This document shows positions 26,402 to 34,444 of a DNA stretch of 64,000 nt, piece by piece. The stretch is from S015-6 sp964384945 (GTDB lineage: Bacteria; Desulfobacterota; DSWW01): contig CAYLMK010000008.1 in the NCBI GenBank assembly GCA_964384945.1, positions 170,040 to 234,039 of the forward strand, read 5' to 3'. Numbering within the stretch: position 1 is the first letter of the stretch; each line of letters starts with the position of its first letter. Below the pieces are notes generated by a model. That model saw nothing but the letters and a program-made list of their open reading frames with translations. It was not told where the DNA came from and searched no databases. The position numbers and the translations under genes are program-made.

Positions 26402-27037
26402 TCACTCCCCGGGCGCGTCTCTCGGCAGGCTTTCAATCGCCCGGGCGATTTCCCGGCTCAGGGAGACCAGGGCTCGACTCTGGGCGGCGACCAGCGCCTC
26501 GTAGTCCTCGCCCTCCACCGGCTCGTCAAGGCTCGAGGCCCTTGCGGCCAGCAGGGTCTTGCGGTCCGGTGAGAAGAGGCTCCACCGGCCTTGCAGGAGG
26601 ACCCGGCCGCCCGGCTCTCCCTCGAAGCGCGCAATCCGGACCTCGACCCGGCAGTCGATCGGCGTGGTGCTCTTCCACGGATAAAGGGCGATCCGTTCCG
26701 ATCCCAGGAGGACCGAAAGGTTCTCCGCCAGGGTGCCGGAGAGATTCTCGGCAAGGCCTCCCGCCCACCTGTGAAATTCCGCGAAGCGCACCTCGTTGGG
26801 GCCCAGCCGGGTCACGATCTGGGGCCGGTCCAGGTATTCCGGAAACTCGATGGGTCCGATCCCGACCGCGACGCCCCGGCCGGGTCCGGCGGCACGGGCG
26901 ACCTTCTCGGAATCGATGAGCGAGCTCAAGGTGTAAAACCGGGTCGTCTGGGTCCTGCCGCAGGCCCCGGCCGCGATCAGAAGCGGACAGACTGTGTATG
27001 CCGTCAGTCGGATGAGGAGGCCCTTGTTCATCGTCAC
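26402..27037 (-). CDS. PqiC/YmbA-like ABC transport auxiliary lipoprotein
   Basis: A 211-aa lipoprotein with an N-terminal signal (LLIRLTAYTVCPLLIAAGAC; lipobox AAGAC) followed by the auxiliary-component signature TTRFYTLSSL, and GVAVGIGPIEFPEYLDRPQIVTRLGPNEVRFAEFHRWAGGL. Proteins of this family partner MCE transporters at the outer membrane. Its ATG overlaps the stop of the mlaD-like gene (ATGA), so it is the last gene of the lipid transport operon. Confidence 0.92.
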   Translation of the reverse strand: MTMNKGLLIRLTAYTVCPLLIAAGACGRTQTTRFYTLSSLIDSEKVARAAGPGRGVAVGIGPIEFPEYLDRPQIVTRLGPNEVRFAEFHRWAGGLAENLSGTLAENLSVLLGSERIALYPWKSTTPIDCRVEVRIARFEGEPGGRVLLQGRWSLFSPDRKTLLAARASSLDEPVEGEDYEALVAAQSRALVSLSREIARAIESLPRDAPGE

Positions 27038-28014
27038 TTCCCTCCGGAAGGCCGCTTTCCGCGGAGCACGGACTCGGGTTGGCTCTCCAGGCTTTCCGCC
27101 AGGATTCGGAGCGAACGGGACGCTGCCGACAGTTCGTTGAGCGCTTCGGTCAGGGCTTGGACCAGCGCCGAATCCTCGCCGGCCGTCTTCTGAAGGCTGG
27201 TGATGGTGCCTTCGGCCTCTACGATGGCCTGGCGTGCCGCCGCAAGGGTGCCCTCCAGGCCCGAGGCCAGGGGGCCCACCTCCGCGTTCACGTCCCGCAG
27301 GAGCTTGCGCGCGTCGGCCAGGGTCGCTTCGAGGTTCTCGACCAAGGGGTCCACCTTCGCATCCAGGCGGTTCACCAGTTTCTCCGAGGCCCGCAGAGTG
27401 CCCCTCAGGGCCTCCAGGCTCTCGGTCACCTGGGCCGAATGGACGACCTCCTCGATGCCCTCAAGGGCGTTTCGAATCGAGTTGGCGATCTCCTCGAGGG
27501 GCAGCCTCTCCACGGTCTCGAGCAGCTCCTGCAGCCCGGACCGGATCGTGGGGACCTCCGGGTATCCCATGTCGATCCCGGCCAGCCTGACGGGCGTTTC
27601 CGGATGGAAGTCCAGGACCAGCATGAGCTGGCGCGTGAGGAAGCTCTGCATTTCCAGGCGCGCCCGAAGGCCGTTCTCGATCATCCGCTGCATCCGCCCG
27701 TAGGGGTCTGAGTCGGCCCTCGCGCCCAGGACGTGAATGCTCTTCGGGTCGGTTTCGAAGATGACCGCGATCTGGACGGCCTTCTCCGGGTCGCCGAGCA
27801 GCTCGATCCCGGTCACCGTGCCGACCTTGACCCCCCTGCAGATCACCGGGGCCCCCTCGCTCAACCCGAAGACGGAGCCTTCGAAGAAGGCCACCCACGT
27901 ATACCGTTCGGCGAAGAGCCGGCCGCTTCCGAAGGCGATCACCGCAGCGACGGCCAGGGCGATCGCACCGACCACGAAGGCACCGATCAGGGCGGGACGG
28001 GTCCGCTTCTTCAT
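27034..28014 (-). CDS. mlaD: MlaD-family (MCE) lipid transport protein
   Basis: A 326-aa protein with one N-terminal membrane helix (PALIGAFVVGAIALAVAAVIAFGSG) and an MCE domain (about 40-120; YTWVAFFEGSVFGLSEGAPVICRGVKVGTVTGIEL), followed by a long helical region (about 165-310) with heptads that would extend a tunnel through the periplasm. It carries phospholipids between membranes as part of an Mla-type ABC system. The ATG at 28014 overlaps the ATPase stop (ATGA). The length is greater than that of E. coli MlaD (about 180 aa), as common in MCE proteins with a long helical tail. Confidence 0.93.
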   Translation of the reverse strand: MKKRTRPALIGAFVVGAIALAVAAVIAFGSGRLFAERYTWVAFFEGSVFGLSEGAPVICRGVKVGTVTGIELLGDPEKAVQIAVIFETDPKSIHVLGARADSDPYGRMQRMIENGLRARLEMQSFLTRQLMLVLDFHPETPVRLAGIDMGYPEVPTIRSGLQELLETVERLPLEEIANSIRNALEGIEEVVHSAQVTESLEALRGTLRASEKLVNRLDAKVDPLVENLEATLADARKLLRDVNAEVGPLASGLEGTLAAARQAIVEAEGTITSLQKTAGEDSALVQALTEALNELSAASRSLRILAESLESQPESVLRGKRPSGGK

Positions 28015-28781
28015 GATTTCGATTCTCCGCGGGTGAGAAACGCACGCACCTTCGGGTCGCCCGTCTCGTCGCGCAGGACGCGCGGGTTTCCCAGGGCGAT
28101 CTGCGTCCGCGCCTCGGTGTCCAGGAAGACCGAGTTGTCCGCGACCGCGAAGATGCTCGCCAGTTCGTGGGTCACGACGACGACCGTGGTTCCAAGGCTG
28201 TCCCGGAGTTCCAGGATCAGGTCGTCGAGCCGTCGGGCGCTGAGCGGGTCCAGGCCCGCCGAGGGTTCGTCGAAGAAGAGCACCTCCGGATCCAGGGCCA
28301 TGGCCCGGGCCAGGCCGGCCCGCTTTCTCATTCCGCCGCTGATCTCGGCGGGAAAGAACTCCTCGAACCCCGCCAGGCCCACCAGGGCGAGCTTCAGGGA
28401 GACGATCTGCCGGGTGGTCTCCTCGTCGAGACCTCTGTGCTGCTGCAGGGGGAGGGCGACGTTCTCCGCCAGGGTCATGGAGCTCCACAGGGCGCCCGCC
28501 TGGTACAGGACGCCGAAACGGCTCACCATGCGGTCGCGCTCGTGCGGCTCGGCCCCCCAGAAGCTCACCCCGTCGTAGAGGACATCCCCGCGGGCGGGGC
28601 TTTTCAGGCCGATCATGTGCCGGAGGAGCGTGCTCTTTCCGCACCCGCTTCCGCCCATGATCACGAAGACCTCACCGCGCCGGATCGAGAAATTCAGATC
28701 CCGCATGAGCACGGAATCCCCGTAGGCCATGGTCAGGTCCTTCACCTCGATATGGGGCGTCGCCGCCTGGTCTTCGGTCAT
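28011..28781 (-). CDS. mlaF: MlaF-type ABC transporter ATP-binding protein
   Basis: A 256-aa ATPase. Walker A is MGGSGCGKSTLLRH, the signature loop is SGGMRKRAGLARAMALDP (the MlaF-type variant of LSGGQ), Walker B is EVLFFDEPSAGLDP, and the switch His lies in VVVVTHELAS. It powers lipid transport with the permease encoded upstream. The ATG at 28781 is placed by homology to the first beta strand (IEVKDLTMAYGDSVLM) and lies 47 bases after the mlaE-like stop. Confidence 0.95.
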   Translation of the reverse strand: MTEDQAATPHIEVKDLTMAYGDSVLMRDLNFSIRRGEVFVIMGGSGCGKSTLLRHMIGLKSPARGDVLYDGVSFWGAEPHERDRMVSRFGVLYQAGALWSSMTLAENVALPLQQHRGLDEETTRQIVSLKLALVGLAGFEEFFPAEISGGMRKRAGLARAMALDPEVLFFDEPSAGLDPLSARRLDDLILELRDSLGTTVVVVTHELASIFAVADNSVFLDTEARTQIALGNPRVLRDETGDPKVRAFLTRGESKS

Positions 28782-28828
28782 TCGTGATGTCGCCGTATCC
28801 CGGCGATGCGACCCTGAAAGCGATTCTC

Positions 28829-29989
28829 TCATATGCCCAGCACATTGCACACGAAGGTGATGATCGCGGTGGCCACGATGATCGCCACGATTCCGGTCAC
28901 GACCGCGGAGGTGGTCGCCTCCCCCACGTCCGAGGCGCTCCGCCCGCACTGCATGCCCCGCAGGCATCCGGCCATGGCGACCAGGACTCCGAAGACCACG
29001 CTCTGAAAGACCCCGATCCAGAAGTGGGTCAAGGTGACAGCGCCCCGCGTCTGGGTCACGTATTCGGGGAAAGAAATGCCCGTCATCCCCACGCCCACGA
29101 TCACACCGCCCAGGATGCCGACCAGGTCGGCATAGATCCCCAGGAGGGGCATCATGAGGATCAGCGCGACCATGCGGGGCAGGACCAGGAACTCCATGGG
29201 CGAGATGCCGAAGGTCTTCAGCGCGTCGATCTCCTCGTTCACCTGCATGGTCCCCAGTTGGGCGGCAAAGGCGGCCCCGGTGCGGCCCGTCATGATGATG
29301 GCGGTCATGATCGGGCTCATCATCCGGACCATCCCGATGCCTACCAGGTCCGCCACATAGATCTCCGCACCGAACAACCTGAGCTGAATGGCCCCGAGAA
29401 AGGCGAGAATCAGTCCCACCAGCAGGCTGATGACGGAGACGATGGGCAGGGCCTCGAATCCGCATTGCTGGAGGAGCAGGACGAGGTCGGCCCGGCGGAA
29501 GCTCGCCTTGCCTGCCATGAACTTGAGCAAGGCGAGCACGGCCTCTCCGGTGAAGGCGAGCATCTCCTGCGTCGAGGCGCCCAACCGGATGGTGTCCTTC
29601 CCGATCCGGGTCAGGAATCCCTCCCGAACGGCCTGCCTTCCCATACCCTCCCGTTCGGGGACCGCGGCCGCCAGGACCAGAAGACGCCGCACGCCCGGGG
29701 GAAGCCCCTCCTCCTCCAGGCGGGCGTTCCGGCGGGAGCATCTGTCCCTGAGCCTGACAAGGAAGGCGAGAAGGCCGGAGTCCCAATCGGTGAGCGCCCG
29801 GGTGTCGAAACGGAGGCGCCGGATTCTCGGATCCGAATCGATTTGTCCCGCCAGGTCGTCGGCCGAGGGAAGCCCCTCGTCGATGTTCCATCTGCCCGAG
29901 AGAACCGCAAGCAGGGTGTCTTCGGCCGGCCGGCCGATGCTCAGCTTCTGCGGGGTGTCGCCCTCGTCCTCTCGCGCCATGCCGCGCAC
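28829..29989 (-). CDS. mlaE: MlaE-family permease with N-terminal STAS-like domain
   Basis: A 386-aa protein. Residues about 15-115 form a STAS-like domain (LAVLSGRWNIDEGLPSADDL, then LRFDTRALTDWDSGLLAFLVRL), an extension absent from E. coli MlaE where a separate MlaB does this job. The remaining 250 residues are the MlaE permease (VSLLVGLILAFLGAIQLRLFGAEIYVADLVGIGMVRMMSPIMTAIIMTGRTGAAFAAQLGTM). The fusion implies that MlaB-like regulation is built into the permease. First gene of the mlaE-mlaF-mlaD-pqiC unit. Confidence 0.93.
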   Translation of the reverse strand: MRGMAREDEGDTPQKLSIGRPAEDTLLAVLSGRWNIDEGLPSADDLAGQIDSDPRIRRLRFDTRALTDWDSGLLAFLVRLRDRCSRRNARLEEEGLPPGVRRLLVLAAAVPEREGMGRQAVREGFLTRIGKDTIRLGASTQEMLAFTGEAVLALLKFMAGKASFRRADLVLLLQQCGFEALPIVSVISLLVGLILAFLGAIQLRLFGAEIYVADLVGIGMVRMMSPIMTAIIMTGRTGAAFAAQLGTMQVNEEIDALKTFGISPMEFLVLPRMVALILMMPLLGIYADLVGILGGVIVGVGMTGISFPEYVTQTRGAVTLTHFWIGVFQSVVFGVLVAMAGCLRGMQCGRSASDVGEATTSAVVTGIVAIIVATAIITFVCNVLGI

Positions 29990-30059
29990 GCCTCGCGGAT
30001 TCCAGAATGGCCTGTCCCCGTAAGGAGGCAGGGGGGTCGAAGACCCCGGAGACGCGGCC

Positions 30060-30758
30060 CTACCTCATCGCCCGGGAGACCGCCGCGATCAGGTCTTCGG
30101 ACCCCGGGTTGTTCACCCTTCGGGTGAGCAGGATATCGGTCGGCCGGGTTCCCTGGCCGTAATAGGCCTCGTTCCACTTCGCCCGGGTGATGACGCCCGC
30201 CCCCTCCGCGGAGATCCCCGCATAGACCCCCTGATCGCTCGTGTAGGCAAGCATGTCGAAGCTCAAGGTGAGCGAGGTCTGCCCTCTGGCGCCTGCGCCC
30301 AGGGATCCCAGGGCGACGCTCACGTCGCCCCCGAGGCGGAAGGATGAGGTGTAGAACGATTCGACCCCTTTCGTGCTCATGACGAGGAACACCATTTCCG
30401 AGGACTGGGCACCGATCTGCAGGCCGAAGCTTCCCGTTCTCATCTTGTAGAAGGCCGGCGGACTCCAACGGCCCGTTTCTTCATCCCGAACCAGCAGGAC
30501 GCCCGTTCCGCCCTCGAAGCCCAAGAGCAGGGCCCCTTTGAGCAACTGCGGCACGATGAGAATCGCCTTGGCGTACCTTGCCTGGGTCGGGGTCCATCCG
30601 ATCGTCGGATCCCCCGCGAACTTCTCGAGGGTCAGCTTTGCCTTGTCCACGAGGTGCTGCTGCTTGCTGTATCCCTCGTCCGCGACTGCCGCAGCCGTGC
30701 AAAGCGCGCTGAGCAGAACGACCGCACCATACGAACGCCTTCCGTGAAACCTTCGCAT
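30060..30758 (-). CDS. SYLF/Ysc84 domain lipid-binding protein (copy 1)
   Basis: A 232-aa exported protein with a signal peptide (SYGAVVLLSALCTAAAVADEG). The SYLF domain covers most of the mature chain: AILIVPQLLKGALLLGFEGGTGVLLVRDEETGRWSPPAFY, then GSFGLQIGAQSSEMVFLVMSTKG. A strong GGGAGGAGAGG site precedes the ATG. SYLF proteins bind phospholipids; its place 70 bases upstream of the mla-type operon on the same strand suggests a link to envelope lipid homeostasis (inference). A clear paralogue is encoded at 60742-61449. Confidence 0.9.
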   Translation of the reverse strand: MRRFHGRRSYGAVVLLSALCTAAAVADEGYSKQQHLVDKAKLTLEKFAGDPTIGWTPTQARYAKAILIVPQLLKGALLLGFEGGTGVLLVRDEETGRWSPPAFYKMRTGSFGLQIGAQSSEMVFLVMSTKGVESFYTSSFRLGGDVSVALGSLGAGARGQTSLTLSFDMLAYTSDQGVYAGISAEGAGVITRAKWNEAYYGQGTRPTDILLTRRVNNPGSEDLIAAVSRAMR

Positions 30759-30855
30759 AACCTCTCCTCCCGTGGGGGTTCCGCTGACCTGCTCTATACT
30801 GCCCCATCCCGGTCTCCGGTTTCAAGGAGGGGCCCTGCGTTTGCACCGGTTCGGC

Positions 30856-30883
30856 TTGACTTTGCCCGGTGGGCTGCTATTCT
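30856..30883 (+). promoter_or_regulatory. Sigma-70-type promoter of the SurA-like gene
   Basis: TTGACT (30856-30861), a 16-base spacer and TATTCT (30878-30883), about 130 bases upstream of the GTG start at 31015, in the gap between two divergent genes. Confidence 0.5.
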
Positions 30884-31014
30884 GGTCGAGGGCTTACATG
30901 CCCGTTCCGGGATCGGGCGTTCGGCCCGGGATCGTCCCTTTCCTGTCTTCCTGCGGGGTCGCCGGTGGTCCGGGGAATGCGTGCCGGCGGCCTTTTTTTT
31001 GAGGAGAACGAAGC

Positions 31015-32115
31015 GTGAAAACATTCGTGAGATTCTCGCTCATTCTGGCCGGTTCGGCCCTAATCGCCCTGGGATGTCAGAAGAACGAAACGGGGGAGGC
31101 CGGAGAGAGCCCCCCGGCGACACAAACCGAATTCGAAGACTCGGCGCAGAAGGCCGCGCCCTCCGGTTCGAGCTCGGCAAAGGAGAGCCCCATGGTGGCG
31201 AGCGTAAACGACAAGACGATCAGCGCGGCGGACGTCGACCGTGCGACCGAGATCCTTCTTGCGCAGTACGGAAGTCAGATCCCCCCGGAGAGCTTCGCCC
31301 AGGCGAGAACGGTCCTGAGAAAGCAGGCGCTGGAGAACCTGATCAACCAGAGGATCCTTCTTTCCCAAGCCGAGCGGAAGGGCATCCGGCCCGAGCCGAA
31401 GCGGGTCGAGGACAGGTTCACCGAGACCTCAGCCCGTTTTTCTTCTCCGGCGGAATTCCAGGGCGCCCTCGATTCCATGGGGCTCTCCCAGGAGACATTC
31501 AAGGAGGAGATCCGGGAAGATCTCATGATCGAGGCCCTTCTGGACGCCGAGCTGAAGGACGTCAAGAAGGTGAGTTCCGAGGACGTGAACTCCTTCTACC
31601 GGGAGCATCCCGAGAGCTTCCGGTCCCCGGAACAGGTCCGCGCAAGCCATATCCTCATGGCCGTCGATGCGGGCGCCACCGAAGAGGAGCGCGCCCGGAA
31701 GCGGCTCGAGTTGACCGGCGTGAAGGAGGAGATCGACAAGGGCGCGGACTTCGCCCGGCTGGCGGAAGAGCGCTCGGATTGCCCGAGCAAGGCACGGGGC
31801 GGGGATCTGGGATACTTCACGAGGGGCAAGATGGTGAAGCCCTTCGAGGACAAGGCCTTTGCGATGAAAGTGGGCGAGGTCAGCGGGGTTGTCGAGACCC
31901 CCTTCGGGTACCACCTGATCAAGGTCACCGACCATCAGGATCCCAAGCAGGCCTCCCTGGACGATGTCAAGGGGCAGATCGAAAACATGCTCAACCAGGA
32001 GGCCAAGGGCAAGGCCGTGGGGGAGTACATAGGCCAGCTTCGCGAATCGGCGAAGATCGTTTACGCCGAAGGCCGCCAACCCGGAACGGGTCTCCCCGAA
32101 CCCCCGACACCTTAG
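31015..32115 (+). CDS. SurA/PpiC-type peptidyl-prolyl isomerase lipoprotein
   Basis: A 366-aa protein starting at GTG, with GAGGAGA upstream. The N-terminus is a lipoprotein signal (LILAGSALIALGC). A low-complexity Ser/Ala linker is followed by a SurA_N-like helical domain (about 60-195; VASVNDKTISAADVDRATEILL). The parvulin rotamase domain follows (about 205-310; VRASHILMAVDAGATEEERA, LGYFTRGKMVKPFEDKAFAMKVGEVSGVVETPFGYHLIKV). It should assist folding of exported proteins in the periplasm. Confidence 0.92.
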   Translation: MKTFVRFSLILAGSALIALGCQKNETGEAGESPPATQTEFEDSAQKAAPSGSSSAKESPMVASVNDKTISAADVDRATEILLAQYGSQIPPESFAQARTVLRKQALENLINQRILLSQAERKGIRPEPKRVEDRFTETSARFSSPAEFQGALDSMGLSQETFKEEIREDLMIEALLDAELKDVKKVSSEDVNSFYREHPESFRSPEQVRASHILMAVDAGATEEERARKRLELTGVKEEIDKGADFARLAEERSDCPSKARGGDLGYFTRGKMVKPFEDKAFAMKVGEVSGVVETPFGYHLIKVTDHQDPKQASLDDVKGQIENMLNQEAKGKAVGEYIGQLRESAKIVYAEGRQPGTGLPEPPTP

Positions 32116-32174
32116 ACCCGATCCCTGACTGCCGCGGCAGACGGCACGGCGGGAAGCGTCCGCGCCCTCCCCGA

Positions 32175-32354
32175 TTAGACCGAGGCCCGTTTCTCTGCGA
32201 CCACGCAGTCCATGCATGTGAGCGCCAGACCCTCCGGAGGCCTGACGGAGGTCACGATTTCCTGTCCGCACACGCTGCAGATCACCTTGTGCTGGGGGGG
32301 CCTTTTCCGGTGTGTTCCTCTTCTGCCCGACGCGGGGGCTCTCCTTCTGGCGAT
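32175..32354 (-). CDS. Small CxxC-x17-CxxC zinc-ribbon protein with an apparent AUC start
   Basis: A 59-aa protein with a basic N-terminus (ARRRAPASGRRGTHRKRPP) and a zinc-ribbon motif: CSVCG, 17 residues between the cysteine pairs, then CMDC. That spacing defines the CxxC-x17-CxxC family of small deltaproteobacterial proteins. The frame has no ATG, GTG or TTG before the motif until an upstream stop. A perfect AAGGAGG ends 6 bases before an ATC codon (complement of 32352-32354), so that codon is the best-placed start. The first in-frame GTG would remove the basic N-terminus and has no ribosome site. Zinc binding and nucleic-acid interaction are plausible but not shown. Confidence 0.65.
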   Translation of the reverse strand: MARRRAPASGRRGTHRKRPPQHKVICSVCGQEIVTSVRPPEGLALTCMDCVVAEKRASV

Positions 32355-32370
32355 GGCACACCTCCTTACC

Positions 32371-32428
32371 GGGCCCTGTCCGGGCCCCTAAAGAAAGAAC
32401 CGCCGAGACTCGTTGTCGGTCCCGGCGG
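32371..32428 (-). promoter_or_regulatory. Tandem hairpins in the leader of the zinc-ribbon gene
   Basis: Read on the minus strand, a hairpin (CCGCCGGGAC / GTCTCGGCGG, one mismatch; 32400-32428) is followed by TTCTTTCTTT (32390-32399), like an intrinsic terminator. A second hairpin, GGGCCC-GGACA-GGGCCC (32371-32387), then leads directly into the AAGGAGG site. It may be the terminator of an upstream transcript or an attenuator. The rest of 32355-32681 contains no gene I can support. Confidence 0.45.
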
Positions 32429-32681
32429 CTCGAGCGGAATCTGCTCTTTGCGACCGGATCGATATCGGAGTGCGAGACTAACCTCTTACTCATAGCAGAG
32501 TCGGCTCCATAGTGCAAATGCCGTCGCCCCGGACGGCGAGGCGGCATCCGCCGGTTCTGTCTTTTCCCTTTTCGTCCTGATAAACTGCCCTTGCCGGAAA
32601 GGGTGGCCGTCGCGCAGGAGAAACGGGGGGAAGGGGGTGCCGGCGACGCGTTTCCCGTGCAAGCGCGCCCGGGGGGTACCC

Positions 32682-33773
32682 ATGGAGCAGCAGGAAAAGA
32701 GTTACCGGGAGCGCGGGCTGGGATTTCTCCTGATCTGCCTCTTTCTGGTGCTTCTGTTCGGCTACATCGTCCTCCGGCCGTTTCTGAATATCTTTCTGAC
32801 GGCCCTGGTCCTTGCCACCATCACCTACCCGGCCTATCGGCGAATCCTCGGTTGGACCAAGGAGCGGCGGAGCCTCTCCGCGTTTCTCTCCTGCCTGCTT
32901 GTCGTGGGGGTCATCATCGTGCCGTGCATCGTTCTCGTCGGTCTCCTGGCCGGGGAGTCCGCGCAGTTCTACGGCCGGGTCAACGAGAGGGTGCAGAGCG
33001 GGGCCCTCCAGCAAAGCTTGATGCAGCGTCTCGTCGACCTGCAGGAGAGAACCCTGGAGAGAATCCTGCCCGGCGTGAACCTGGAGCGCATCGATGTCGG
33101 CAAGACGCTCGCCGGTTTCGCCGCAACGGCCAGCGGGCTCCTGATGAAATGGAGCACCGGCGGGGTGAAATTCGTTACGAGCGCCGTCTGGCAGTTTGTC
33201 CTGATGCTCTTCGCGCTCTTCTACTTCTACAAGGATGGCGCTGCCTTCCTGCGCTGGCTCGCGCACCTGACGCCCCTGCCGGGCAGCCTCGAGCGCGAGA
33301 TCCAGCAGAAGTTCCGAGAGGTGAGCGAGTCGGCGTTTCTGGGTACCTTCGTGACGGCCGCCGTCCAGGGCCTTCTGGGCGGGATCGGGTTCCTGATCGT
33401 CGGGCTGCCGCCCCTGATCTGGGGAGTGGTGATGGCCGTACTGAGCCTGATTCCGCTCGTGGGTGCGTTTCTTGTTTGGGGGCCTGCGGCCGTCCTTCTG
33501 ATGGCCGGAGGCCGGGTGGGTGCAGGGATCTTTCTGGTCGTCTGGGGGGTCGTCGCGGTGGGGTTGAGCGACAACGTGCTGCGCCCGCTGCTGATGCAGG
33601 GGAAGAGCCAGCTTCATCCCCTGCTCATGTTCTTCTCCCTGATCGGCGGAATCATGGCCTTCGGCCCTATCGGAATCCTGTTGGGCCCCCTTGCGATCGT
33701 GCTGGTCGTGGCCATGCTCAGGGCCTACGAGGAGGCGGCCCGGTCCTTCCTGGAGTACATGGACGGTCGGTGA
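32682..33773 (+). CDS. AI-2E family transporter (PerM/YdiK-like permease)
   Basis: A 363-aa inner-membrane protein with about eight helices. Typical AI-2E/PF01594 segments include FGYIVLRPFLNIFLTALVLATITYPAYRRI near the start, ALFYFYKDGAAFLRWLAHLTPLPG in the middle, and the conserved C-terminal part SDNVLRPLLMQGKSQLHPLLMFFSLIGGIMAFGPIGILLGPLA. Members move small molecules or ions; the substrate here is unknown. The ATG at 32682 is chosen; a GTG at 32637 would add 15 basic residues. The gene is convergent with the next one, their stops being 2 bases apart. Confidence 0.9.
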   Translation: MEQQEKSYRERGLGFLLICLFLVLLFGYIVLRPFLNIFLTALVLATITYPAYRRILGWTKERRSLSAFLSCLLVVGVIIVPCIVLVGLLAGESAQFYGRVNERVQSGALQQSLMQRLVDLQERTLERILPGVNLERIDVGKTLAGFAATASGLLMKWSTGGVKFVTSAVWQFVLMLFALFYFYKDGAAFLRWLAHLTPLPGSLEREIQQKFREVSESAFLGTFVTAAVQGLLGGIGFLIVGLPPLIWGVVMAVLSLIPLVGAFLVWGPAAVLLMAGGRVGAGIFLVVWGVVAVGLSDNVLRPLLMQGKSQLHPLLMFFSLIGGIMAFGPIGILLGPLAIVLVVAMLRAYEEAARSFLEYMDGR

Positions 33774-33775
33774 CT

Positions 33776-34243
33776 CTATACGTTTTCCAGGGCGCCGAAT
33801 GCGCTGTGGATCCGGTCGCGGAGGATGAAACAGAGCCTCTCCAGGACCTTGAAGCCGAGATCGAGGTCCTGAAGCATCATTTCCCGCAAGGCTTGTCCTT
33901 GGATCACCACCGCCCTCGTGGGCTTCCGGCATCGGGCGGTGGACATGAGATTGTGCGGCTCTCCCAGGAGCGTCGACCAGCATCCCAGGGCCCTGCCCCT
34001 GCCCAGAAGCCCGATGACCACGCTCCCCTTTCGGGTGCCCAGATCGATCGACCTTTCGAGCACGACCGTTCCCTCTGCGATGATGTAGAGCTGCTCGCCG
34101 AAGTCGCCCTGGTTGAGGATGTTCTCCCCGGCCGGGTAGGTTTCGAAATGCCCGAGCCGTGCGATGTCATCGATCTGCCGGACGCTCAGCCCGCTGAACA
34201 GATCGCACCTCTGAAGGCATTCCGAAAGCTCCGACCGGCTCAT
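33776..34243 (-). CDS. Cyclic-nucleotide-binding domain protein
   Basis: A 155-aa protein consisting of one CRP-type cNMP-binding fold (about 10-130; LFSGLSVRQIDDIARLGHFETYPAGENILNQGDFGEQLYIIAEGTVVLE) with a helical tail and no DNA-binding helix-turn-helix. ATG 34243 is chosen because GGAGG lies 5 bases before it. It may act as a stand-alone sensor or effector subunit. The neighbouring diguanylate cyclase gene on the same strand makes a nucleotide-signalling link possible (inference). Confidence 0.88.
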   Translation of the reverse strand: MSRSELSECLQRCDLFSGLSVRQIDDIARLGHFETYPAGENILNQGDFGEQLYIIAEGTVVLERSIDLGTRKGSVVIGLLGRGRALGCWSTLLGEPHNLMSTARCRKPTRAVVIQGQALREMMLQDLDLGFKVLERLCFILRDRIHSAFGALENV

Positions 34244-34444
34244 GCGATCCTCCGCAGCGCCCGTAGCTTCAGACGGATGTTCCCGAATCCCGTGGCGAAC
34301 GATTCCATGCCGGACATCGCGGGCGGAGAGGAAGCGATTTGCCTGTCCTCCCGGCATCAGGGGAGGAGCCTTGACGACGGCTTGGGTCGCTTTCGCTCCC
34401 TCGCATTGTCCGCGCTCGATGTCCCCGTCTTCACGTAGAAACGG

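Noticed and set aside
27034..28644. A 536-aa extended frame for the MlaD-like protein
   Set aside because: The first 210 residues are out-of-frame reading of the ATPase gene; the MCE protein starts at 28014 with an ATGA overlap.
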